Part shown: piece after piece, positions 55,524-64,000 of the stretch
How positions within the stretch are numbered: position 1 is the stretch's first letter
Layout: each line of letters starts with the position of its first letter
Source: Cellulomonas telluris
GTDB taxonomy: Bacteria; Actinomycetota; Actinomycetes; Actinomycetales; Cellulomonadaceae
DNA length: 64,000 nt
Direction: 5' to 3'
NCBI RefSeq assembly: GCF_004886325.1
Contig: NZ_QXFN01000002.1
Location: forward strand, 1-64,000
Program-made: the position numbers and the translations under genes
The notes under the pieces: generated by a model
Told to the model about the DNA's origin: nothing
Databases searched by the model: none
Seen by the model: the letters and a program-made list of their open reading frames with translations, nothing else

Positions 55524-56180
55524 TCAGGCGACCGAGGGGACCGGGGTCGGCTGCGTCATGGGGCGTGCGGCGACGTGACCCTGGCCGGCGACGTCGAGCG
55601 CGAGCTGCGTGATGCTGGCGGTGCCGTCGGGCTCGACCTCGACCGTCGACACCGACGCGTTCGGCAGCGGCACGAGGCCCACCGGGTCGACGGTCGCGAG
55701 GTACGCGCCGAGCGCGAGCCCGTGGCCGACGACGAGGACGTCCCCCTCGGGGTGCTCGGCGGCGATGCGCGCGAACACGGCGCGCGTGCGGCCCATGAAG
55801 TCGGCCGCGTGCTCCCCGCCCGGCAGGCCGGGGTGCGTGCCGGCGAGCACGTCGGTGACGAGGTCGGACCACGCGACGACGCCGTCGAGCGTCGACTCGG
55901 GCTTCTGCTCGTAGACGCCGAAGTGGTACTCGCGCAGGTCGGGGTCGGTGCGCAGCGGCACGTCGGGGTGGTGCCGCAGCAGCTCGACGGCCGTCGTCAC
56001 GGCGCGCCCGGACGGCGACGCCCAGGCGGCGGTGAACGGCACGTCCGCGAGGTGCTGCGCGGTCACGCGCACGCCCTCGCGCCCGGGCCGGGTCAGGGGC
56101 GAGTCGCAGCGTCCCTGCAGGATGCGCCGCGCGTTGAAGTGGGTCCGCCCGTGCCGGACGAGCGTCAGCGTGAGGGTCAT
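55524..56180 (-). CDS. histidine phosphatase superfamily protein
   Basis: This 218-residue cytoplasmic protein has LTLVRHGRTHFNARRILQGRCDSPLTRPG with the nucleophile His, AWASPSGRAVTTAVELL, LREYHFGVYEQKPESTLDG and LVVGHGLALGAYLATV with the second His. The phosphoglycerate-mutase-like family includes phosphatases for many small phosphates. The start is ATG 56180 with GAAGGG upstream; ATG 56207 would add an Arg-rich stretch. It is unrelated in position to the similar gene at 34.1 kb. Confidence 0.87.
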   Translation of the reverse strand: MTLTLTLVRHGRTHFNARRILQGRCDSPLTRPGREGVRVTAQHLADVPFTAAWASPSGRAVTTAVELLRHHPDVPLRTDPDLREYHFGVYEQKPESTLDGVVAWSDLVTDVLAGTHPGLPGGEHAADFMGRTRAVFARIAAEHPEGDVLVVGHGLALGAYLATVDPVGLVPLPNASVSTVEVEPDGTASITQLALDVAGQGHVAARPMTQPTPVPSVA

Positions 56181-56291
56181 CGGTGCCCTTCCTCTCCGTG
56201 GTGTCACGGCGACGCTAGGCAGGGCGGGTGTCGTCCGGGCGACGCCGGCACGACGGTCCGATGACGGGTGGACGTCGTCGGCCGCGGCACC

Positions 56292-56864
56292 TCAGGGCGC
56301 GGGTGTGCAGAGGCGCAGGCGGTTGCCGAACGGGTCGAGCACCTCCGCGGTCGGGCCGCCGGGCGCGTCGAGGTCGACCGCCGGGCGCTGCCGCCCACCG
56401 GTCCGCTCCCGCACCTGCGCGACGAGCGCGGCGACGTCCGCGACGGGGACCCACAGGACCGCGCCGTAGCCGCCGTCGCCGGGGTGCTCGGACAGGTGCA
56501 GGCGCAGGTCGCCGCGCGTCACCTGCGCGTACACCGGCAGCCCCGGCTCGAACCGGTGCTCCCAGTCGAGCCGGCAGCCGAGCACGTCGAGGTAGAACGC
56601 GTACGCCGTCGGGGCGTCGGCCACGCGGAGGACGGGGACGGCCGGGCCGACGCCCGCGGGCCCCCCGGGCGGCGGCACGGCCCCGGTCGCGGCCACCGGC
56701 CCGGCGGCGGCGAGCGCGTTCCAGTCGCGCAGCCCGTACGCGTGCGCGACGAGCTCGAGCGCGCGGGAGTGGGTGACGGCCAGGCCGTCCGCGGCGAGGT
56801 CGGCGCGCAGCGCGCGCGCCATGGCCTTGGCCCGGTCGGGCGTGGGGAGCGGGTGCGTGGTCAC
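56292..56864 (-). CDS. glyoxalase-superfamily (VOC) protein with N-terminal helical segment
   Basis: This 190-residue cytoplasmic protein starts with a helical segment (PDRAKAMARALRADLAADGLAVTHSRALELVAHAYGLRDWNAL) found ahead of some bacterial glyoxalase-like domains. A VOC domain follows (VPVLRVADAPTAYAFYLDVLGCRLDWEHRFEPGLPVYAQVTRGDLRLHLSEHPGDG and TAEVLDPFGNRLRL). GTG 56864 follows GGAGG at good spacing. Bleomycin-binding proteins share the fold, but function cannot be assigned from sequence. It is divergent from clpB. Confidence 0.82.
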   Translation of the reverse strand: MTTHPLPTPDRAKAMARALRADLAADGLAVTHSRALELVAHAYGLRDWNALAAAGPVAATGAVPPPGGPAGVGPAVPVLRVADAPTAYAFYLDVLGCRLDWEHRFEPGLPVYAQVTRGDLRLHLSEHPGDGGYGAVLWVPVADVAALVAQVRERTGGRQRPAVDLDAPGGPTAEVLDPFGNRLRLCTPAP

Positions 56865-57062
56865 GGTTGCCTCCGTCGACGGGACGCCCGACCGGTGCTC
56901 GCGTTGCCGGTGCCGTCCCGTCGTTCGTCGACGCGCCGTGGCAGGTGCTCCTCGCGGCACGTTCACCGTCCCCGTCGGGGTGCGAGCGGCGGGCCGTGCC
57001 CGGCCCTGCACCCAACGCTAGACCGCGCGCCGACGAGAGCCCAGCCCGAGCAGCGCACCGAA

Positions 57063-57083
57063 GTTGAGCGGAATAGACTCAAG
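57063..57083. promoter_or_regulatory. HAIR element (HspR operator) upstream of clpB
   Basis: GTTGAGC-N7-ACTCAAG matches the HspR-associated inverted repeat CTTGAGT-N7-ACTCAAG at 12 of 14 positions, and the right arm is perfect. A further TTGAG half-site lies at 57095-57099. In Streptomyces and mycobacteria HspR with DnaK represses dnaK and clpB through HAIR, so this predicts heat-shock control of clpB here. Confidence 0.82.
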
Positions 57084-57149
57084 TCTGCGATCCGTTGAGG
57101 ACGTCAGGAGAATCGACGACGTGCGGGCGGTCCCGCACAGGGAGGTCAC

Positions 57150-59735
<2,586 letters not shown>

Positions 59736-59793
59736 CACCGGGCCGGGCCCCGCTCGCCGCGCGCGCGGGGCCCGGCCTCGGCAGCCTGGGGGC

Positions 59794-60438
59794 ATGGCGA
59801 CGACGGACGACGTGGAGCGGCCGGGCGCGCAGCACTGGGTGCCCGAGGGCGGCGACGTGGACGCGCTGCGGGACGCCGCACCGGCGTGCCGCGGCTGCGA
59901 GCTGTGGGCGCCGGCGACGCAGGTCGTGTTCTCCGAGGGGCCCGCGGACGCGGCCGTGATGCTCGTCGGCGAGCAGCCCGGGGACAAGGAGGACCTGGCG
60001 GGGGAGCCGTTCGTCGGACCCGCCGGGCGCGTGCTGCACGAGGCGCTCGCCGCCGCGGGGCTGGACCCCGAGCAGGTGTACGTGACGAACGCGGTCAAGC
60101 ACTTCCGGTTCGAGCAGCGCGGCAAGCGGCGCCTCCACCGGACGCCGCTGGTCACGCACCTGCGCGCGTGCGTGCCGTGGCTCGAGGCCGAGCTCGCGGC
60201 CGTGCGGCCCCGCGTCGTCGTGGCGCTCGGGGCGACGGCCGCGCGCGGTGTCCTCGGCCGCACCGTCGCCGTCGGCAAGGAGCGCGGGCAGGTCCTCGAC
60301 GCCGGGGGGCGCGCCGTCGTCGTCACCGCCCACCCGTCCTCGGTGCTGCGGCTGCGTGAGCGGATCGAGCGGGAGGCCGCCACGGCGGCGATCGTCGACG
60401 ACCTGCGCGTCGCGGCGCACGTCGTCGCCACCGGCTGA
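59794..60438 (+). CDS. udgX: uracil-DNA glycosylase of the UdgX type
   Basis: This 214-residue DNA repair enzyme of the iron-sulfur UDG superfamily has VGEQPGDKEDLAGEPFVGPAGRVLHEAL and VTNAVKHFRFE. The UdgX-specific loop reads KRRLH (111-115), followed by RTP. In Mycobacterium smegmatis UdgX the His of KRRIH attacks the abasic sugar and leaves the enzyme covalently bound to DNA; His115 is that residue here and Ile is replaced by Leu. Cys32, Cys35 and Cys126 are cluster ligands. His103 occupies a position where family-4 enzymes have Cys. VTAHPSSVLR is the C-terminal motif. It lies 58 bp downstream of clpB. Confidence 0.9.
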   Translation: MATTDDVERPGAQHWVPEGGDVDALRDAAPACRGCELWAPATQVVFSEGPADAAVMLVGEQPGDKEDLAGEPFVGPAGRVLHEALAAAGLDPEQVYVTNAVKHFRFEQRGKRRLHRTPLVTHLRACVPWLEAELAAVRPRVVVALGATAARGVLGRTVAVGKERGQVLDAGGRAVVVTAHPSSVLRLRERIEREAATAAIVDDLRVAAHVVATG

Positions 60439-60532
60439 GCGCGTCCGCGGGGCCACGCCGTCGACAGCGCCCTCCCGATCCGGGGGAGATCCCACGGGCG
60501 GACGCCCGGGGCTGCATGGCAGCATCGTCGCG

Positions 60533-61234
60533 ATGTCTCCCCACGCCGCCCTCGCCGCCGTCCCGCCCCCCGTGCTCGCCGCGTCCGGCGGTGCCGAGCT
60601 GACCGGCCTGGCCGGCTGGGTGGTGAGCGTGATCGAGTCGATGGGGCCGCTGGGCGTCGGGCTGCTCGTCGCGCTGGAGAACCTGTTCCCGCCGATCCCG
60701 TCCGAGGTGATCCTCCCGGTCGCGGGCTACGTCGCGTCCCAGGGCGACATGCCGCTCGGGTGGGCGGTCGCCGCGGCCGTCATCGGTGCGGTCGTCGGTG
60801 CCTGGGTGCTCTACGGGCTCGGGTACTGGGTGGGCCGCGACCGCATCCGGCGCTGGATGCAGAAGATCCCGCTCATGGAGGCGTCCGACCTCGACAAGGC
60901 GGAGGGCTGGTTCGAGCGGCACGGCGGTGCGGCCGTGCTGATCGGCCGGTGCGTGCCGGTCGTGCGCAGCCTCATCTCGATCCCGGCGGGTGTCGAGCGC
61001 ATGCCGTTCTGGAAGTTCACGCTGTTCACGCTGCTGGGGTCGACGGTGTGGAACGGTGGCCTCGTGCTCGCGGGCTTCCTGCTCGGCGAGCAGTGGGAGG
61101 ACGTGGGCCGGTACAGCGACTGGCTCAACTACGCGGTGTACGCGGCGATCGTCCTCGTCGTCGGCAAGTTCGTCTGGGACCGCACCGGCGTCCGCGGCGA
61201 GCGCCGCCGGCAGGCCGGTGAGGGGCACCTCTGA
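60533..61234 (+). CDS. DedA/SNARE-associated family membrane protein
   Basis: This 233-residue integral membrane protein has a long N-terminal hydrophobic stretch and the DedA signatures LVALENLFPPIPSEVILPVAGYVASQG, GRDRIRRWMQKIPLMEASDLDKAEGWFERHGGAAVLIGRCVPVVRSLISIPAGVERMPFWKFTLFTLLGSTVWNGGL. The conserved Arg in GRCVPVVRS and IPAG motif mark the re-entrant core. Some DedA proteins recycle undecaprenyl phosphate (UptA); others affect membrane potential. Which applies here is open. ATG 60533 is the clear start. Confidence 0.9.
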   Translation: MSPHAALAAVPPPVLAASGGAELTGLAGWVVSVIESMGPLGVGLLVALENLFPPIPSEVILPVAGYVASQGDMPLGWAVAAAVIGAVVGAWVLYGLGYWVGRDRIRRWMQKIPLMEASDLDKAEGWFERHGGAAVLIGRCVPVVRSLISIPAGVERMPFWKFTLFTLLGSTVWNGGLVLAGFLLGEQWEDVGRYSDWLNYAVYAAIVLVVGKFVWDRTGVRGERRRQAGEGHL

Positions 61235-61247
61235 CGTACCGGGTCCG

Positions 61248-61790
61248 TCAGCCCTCCGGCGGCACGGCGAGGCACAGACCCTCGCGGTCGCCGTCGCGCC
61301 AGCCCTCCTCCGTCGGGGCCCACGTCACGACACGCACCCCGGCGGCCGTCTCCTCGTCGCTGAGCGTGCAGGACCGCGCGACGCGGGCGTGCGCACCCTC
61401 CTGACCGGGCCACACCGCGTCCTGCGCGAACGCGTACTGCCCGATGACCTGCGCGGCGTGCTCGTCCGCGCACGGCACCACCCGGACGCGCTCGACCGGC
61501 CCGTCCGGCGGCAGCTCGGCCAGGCAGGAGCCGGTGACGAGCTGGACCGCCCAGGCCTCGACCGGCGCGGTCACGTCGGCGGGCAGCGGCTGCTCCCGGG
61601 CGGTCCGCACCCGGTCGGCGACGAGCACCCCCCCGCCGGCGACCACGGCCGCGGCGACGACGGCCGCCCCGACGACGAGCGGCACGCGGCTGCGCCGTCG
61701 CGGTGCGACGTCCCAGCCGTCCGCGTAGTACGTGGGCGGGTTCGGGTCCTCGATCGGGCCGTCGAGGTCGTCCGGGCGGTCGGCGGCCAC
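61248..61790 (-). CDS. septum-formation-type membrane protein
   Basis: This 180-residue protein has an acidic N-terminus (DRPDDLDGPIEDPNPPTYYADGW) and one transmembrane helix (RVPLVVGAAVVAAAVVAGGGVLVADRV, about 34-60). The extracytoplasmic domain has cysteines in GSCLAEL, VVPCADEHAAQVIGQYAF, SCTLSDEE and GLCLAV. The VPCADEHAAQV pattern is typical of the actinobacterial septum-formation (PF13845-like) domain. The start is GTG 61790, directly after the xth stop. Precise role unknown. Confidence 0.8.
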   Translation of the reverse strand: MAADRPDDLDGPIEDPNPPTYYADGWDVAPRRRSRVPLVVGAAVVAAAVVAGGGVLVADRVRTAREQPLPADVTAPVEAWAVQLVTGSCLAELPPDGPVERVRVVPCADEHAAQVIGQYAFAQDAVWPGQEGAHARVARSCTLSDEETAAGVRVVTWAPTEEGWRDGDREGLCLAVPPEG

Positions 61791-61795
61791 GTGCC

Positions 61796-62587
61796 TCAGT
61801 CCGCGATCTCGAGGACCACGGGCACGTGGTCCGACGGCTGCTTGCCCTTGCGCTCGTCCCGCACGAACGTCACGTCGGTGACCCGGGCCGCGAGCGCCGG
61901 GGTGGTGATCGCGTGGTCGATCCGCATGCCCTCGTTCCGGGGGAAGCGCAGCTGCTGGTAGTCCCAGTACGTGTACGTGTGCTCGGCGGGCACGTGCGTG
62001 CGCGTCACCTCGGTCCACCCGGCCTCGGCGAACGCGCGGAAGGCGTCGCGCTCGGCCGGCGTCACGTGCGTGCGGCCGGCGAAGCGCTCGATGTCCCACA
62101 CGTCGGTGTCGAGCGGGGCGATGTTCCAGTCGCCCACGAGCGCGGTCTGCGCGGCCGGGTCGTCGACGAGCCACTTCTGCGCCGCGTCGCGCAGGGCCGC
62201 GAGCCACTCGAGCTTGTACGTGTAGTGCGGGTCGCCGATCTCGCGGCCGTTCGGCACGTACAGGCTCCACACCCGCACCCCGCCGCAGGTCGCGCCGAGC
62301 GCGCGCGCCTCGATGACGGGCGGGTCGCCCCACGCGGGCTGCCCGGGGAACCCGGTCTCGACGTCGGCGATCCCCACGCGGGACACGATGGCCACGCCGT
62401 TCCACTGCGAGTACCCGTGCGTGACGACCTCGTACCCGAGGGCCTCGAACGGCTCCCGTGGGAACGCCTCGTCCTTGACCTTCGTCTCCTGCAGCGCGAG
62501 CACGTCGACGCCCGACCGCTCGAGGAAGGCCACGGCCCGCTCGCACCGCGCCCGCACCGAGTTGATGTTCCAGGAAGCCACCCGCAC
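61796..62587 (-). CDS. xth: exodeoxyribonuclease III (AP endonuclease)
   Basis: This 263-residue cytoplasmic metal enzyme removes abasic sites and 3' blocks. Family blocks: MRVASWNINSVRAR, VLALQETKVKD with the metal Glu, YSQWNGVAIVSRV, LYVPNGREIGDPHYTYKLEWL, ALVGDWNIAPLDTDVWD with Asp/Asn and RIDHAITTPAL ... KGKQPSDHVPVVLEIAD with the catalytic His. Length matches XthA. Start GTG 62587. A terminator hairpin separates it from the SDR gene upstream. UdgX and this AP endonuclease lie 1.4 kb apart and act on successive repair steps. Confidence 0.95.
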   Translation of the reverse strand: MRVASWNINSVRARCERAVAFLERSGVDVLALQETKVKDEAFPREPFEALGYEVVTHGYSQWNGVAIVSRVGIADVETGFPGQPAWGDPPVIEARALGATCGGVRVWSLYVPNGREIGDPHYTYKLEWLAALRDAAQKWLVDDPAAQTALVGDWNIAPLDTDVWDIERFAGRTHVTPAERDAFRAFAEAGWTEVTRTHVPAEHTYTYWDYQQLRFPRNEGMRIDHAITTPALAARVTDVTFVRDERKGKQPSDHVPVVLEIAD

Positions 62588-62623
62588 GGGACGGAACGCT
62601 ACCGGCGCCGGGTGACAGCCCCG

Positions 62624-62657
62624 GCGCCGGCAGCGGTCGCCCGGCCGCTGCCGGCGC
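62624..62657 (-). terminator. terminator after the SDR gene
   Basis: GCGCCGGCAGCGG (62624-62636) pairs perfectly over 13 bp with CCGCTGCCGGCGC (62645-62657) around an 8-nt loop, 7 bp beyond the SDR stop. Confidence 0.75.
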
Positions 62658-62663
62658 GAGCCG

Positions 62664-63488
62664 TCAGGGACGGCGCCAGTCGTCCGACGTCATGTGCGAG
62701 CCCGCCATCGGGCCCATCCGCAGCATCCCGCCGTCGACCGGCCAGGACGCCCCGGTGACGTACCCCGCCTCGGGCCCGCACAGGAAGCGCACGACGGCGG
62801 CGATCTCGCGCGCGTCACCCGGACGCGCCACGGGGATGCCGGGCCGGTGCTTGCCCTCCAGGGGCGTCTCGTCCTCCTGGCCGGTCATGGGGGTCGCGAT
62901 CTCGCCGGGCGCGACGGCGTTGACGGTGATGCCGTGCTCGGCGAGCTCGAGCGCCGCGACCTGCACGAGCAGCCCGAGGCCGCCCTTGGCGGCGCAGTAC
63001 GCGCCGGACCCGACGCGCGGCGCGTGCTCGTGCACGCTCGTGATCGCGACGACCCGTCCGCCGGTGCCCTGCTCGACCATGTGCCGCGCCGCGGCCTGCA
63101 GGCAGACGAACGCGCCGTCGAGGTCGACCGACAGCACGTGCCGCCAGTCCTCGAACGTCGTGTCCAGCAGCAGCGTCGACGTGCCCGTGCCCGCGTTGAG
63201 CACCGCCGCGTCGATCCCGCCCATCGCCCGGATCGCCTCGTCCACGACGGGCGCGGCGGCCTGCGGGTCGCCGAGGTCGAGGTGCACCACGTGCGCCTGC
63301 GCGCCGGCGGCCTCGACCTCCTGCGCGGTCGCGCGCGCCCCGTCCTCGTCCTCGTGCCACGTGATCGTCACGTGCTCGGCGCCGTCGGCGAGGGCGACCG
63401 CGGTGGCCTTGCCGATGCCCGAGTCCGAGCCGGTGACGAGGACGCGCCGCGGGCGCCCGCCCTCGGTCGCGTCGGGCTGCGCGCTCAC
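62664..63488 (-). CDS. short-chain dehydrogenase/reductase
   Basis: This 274-residue cytoplasmic SDR has cofactor motif VLVTGSDSGIGKATAVAL (TGxxxGIG), VLNAGTGTS and the catalytic YCAAK, with Ser in AITSVHEHAPRVGSGAY. The C-terminal VTGASWPVDGGMLRMGPMAG is typical of glucose-dehydrogenase/general SDR types. HEDEDGARATA after the second strand suggests NADP or NAD use is not decided by a clear acidic residue. GTG 63488 overlaps the upstream small gene (GTGA). The substrate is unknown. Confidence 0.9.
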   Translation of the reverse strand: MSAQPDATEGGRPRRVLVTGSDSGIGKATAVALADGAEHVTITWHEDEDGARATAQEVEAAGAQAHVVHLDLGDPQAAAPVVDEAIRAMGGIDAAVLNAGTGTSTLLLDTTFEDWRHVLSVDLDGAFVCLQAAARHMVEQGTGGRVVAITSVHEHAPRVGSGAYCAAKGGLGLLVQVAALELAEHGITVNAVAPGEIATPMTGQEDETPLEGKHRPGIPVARPGDAREIAAVVRFLCGPEAGYVTGASWPVDGGMLRMGPMAGSHMTSDDWRRP

Positions 63489-63739
63489 GCGTCACCGACC
63501 GACTGGTCCGGCGCCATCTCGGGGTCGTCGCCCTGCTGGTCGCGCCGGCCGCCGCCCTCGGGCGGGATCGGGGCGCCCGAGCGGTCGAACGTCGTGTCGT
63601 CGCCCTTGGGGCCCTGCGGGTCCTCCGCCGCGCCGTCGGTGTCGTCCAGCTCGGCGGCCAGCGTCGAGCCCGGTCCGGCCCCCTCGGTCTCCGCCGGGTC
63701 CTGCTCCGTCGCGCCCGTCCCCGTCACGTCCCTGCTCAT
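63485..63739 (-). CDS. small acidic disordered hypothetical protein
   Basis: This 84-residue protein is rich in Asp, Glu, Gly and Pro with no predicted fold (TGATEQDPAETEGAGPG, DDTDGAAEDPQGPKGDD). ATG 63737-63739 has GGAGCGGC upstream. It is translated with the SDR through a GTGA overlap. Small acidic proteins like this accompany stress-type genes in actinobacteria, but no function is known. Confidence 0.6.
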   Translation of the reverse strand: MSRDVTGTGATEQDPAETEGAGPGSTLAAELDDTDGAAEDPQGPKGDDTTFDRSGAPIPPEGGGRRDQQGDDPEMAPDQSVGDA

Positions 63740-63821
63740 GCCGCTCCTTCTCGTCCGTGCCGTCCTGGTGCCACCGCGGCCCGGGCGGGGCGGGCGTCGC
63801 GCCCGGCCCCGCCCGGCCGGC

Positions 63822-64000
63822 TCACTGGTCGCCGATCTTCTTGTCCGCGGCCGACTGCGCCTTGTCGAGCTGCTCGTCGTGCTTGCCGCCGGTCGCCGAC
63901 GACGCGGCGTCGGAGCCCTTCTCGAGCGCGGCGTCGCTCGCCTGCTCGCCCTTCTCGCCCTGCATCGCGTCGGACGCCTTGCCCTTGAGGTCGTCGATGC
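63822..64000 (-). CDS. Rv0909-like antitoxin-family protein, partial
   Basis: The last 59 residues of a minus-strand gene that begins beyond the right edge. It reads IDDLKGKASDAMQGEKGEQA then EKGSDAASSATGGKHDEQLDKAQSAADKKIGD and a stop at 63822. The IDDLKGKA start and TGGKHDEQLDKAQ core are those of the small Rv0909/MT0933-like family, called antitoxins after the M. tuberculosis member. No toxin is seen in the window. The missing part is probably only a few residues. Confidence 0.72.
   Translation of the reverse strand, partial: IDDLKGKASDAMQGEKGEQASDAALEKGSDAASSATGGKHDEQLDKAQSAADKKIGDQ

Overview
The window is chromosomal DNA from a very GC-rich actinobacterium, most likely Cellulomonas or a close relative in Cellulomonadaceae. 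The evidence is near-universal G/C at third codon positions, many GTG starts, a CBM2-tailed AA10 LPMO beside a LacI-controlled GH39 enzyme, an HspR-type (HAIR) operator before clpB, a CmtR-like metal sensor, a ThrE-type exporter, and tRNA genes without an encoded CCA. No rRNA, prophage, integrase, transposase or CRISPR array was seen.

Layout. 1-6.2 kb is a worn accessory stretch. It holds an RHS/YD-repeat surface protein broken by a one-base frame slip, a RelE/YefM toxin-antitoxin pair, two further reading frames that look broken, a GIY-YIG-like protein and the tail of a decayed secreted-protein gene. 6.2-11 kb is secretion and polysaccharide use: a small secreted protein, a CBP21-like LPMO with CBM2, and a GH39 enzyme divergent from its LacI regulator with two near-identical operators. 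11-15 kb has two unknown proteins, a ThrE-family exporter, tRNA-Ser(GCU) and tRNA-Arg(ACG). 15-23.6 kb has a hybrid histidine kinase carrying its whole phosphorelay, a PAP2 phosphatase, a GNAT enzyme, a CmtR/CDF metal-resistance pair, a quinone-oxidoreductase-like enzyme, a DUF2236 protein and an RsbW-like ATPase. 23.6-27.8 kb is a glycerol-3-phosphate/glycerophosphodiester operon (ugpA-ugpE-ugpB-GDPD) with no ATPase gene. 29.3-34.7 kb is a divergent heptose locus: hldE plus a GT2 glycosyltransferase on one side, two GT9 heptosyltransferase-like genes plus a histidine phosphatase on the other. 35-46.5 kb has an iron alcohol dehydrogenase, a DrrAB exporter with an OhrR-like MarR regulator, paired FluC/CrcB fluoride channels, a kinase-like protein coupled to a Pro/Ala/Ser-rich protein, an MFS exporter, and a two-component system preceded by an Asp-rich single-pass protein. 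46.5-64 kb is mostly housekeeping: glycogen phosphorylase, a Cache chemoreceptor, TrmB, a CDF transporter, hydrolases, ClpB, UdgX, DedA, a septum-formation-type protein, exonuclease III, an SDR dehydrogenase and the end of an Rv0909-like gene.

How the genes work together. Genes are packed tightly, and thirteen adjacent pairs share a four-base GTGA or ATGA stop/start overlap, which marks the operons clearly. Convergent pairs are separated by perfect 11-18 bp GC hairpins, several followed by a TCGTCGT tail. The most unusual features are the heptose locus in a Gram-positive, a compound palindrome at 55.42-55.50 kb with competing pairings, the broken frames confined to the first 6 kb, two matched hairpins around 5.1 and 6.9 kb, and the Asp-tailed membrane protein fused into a two-component operon.
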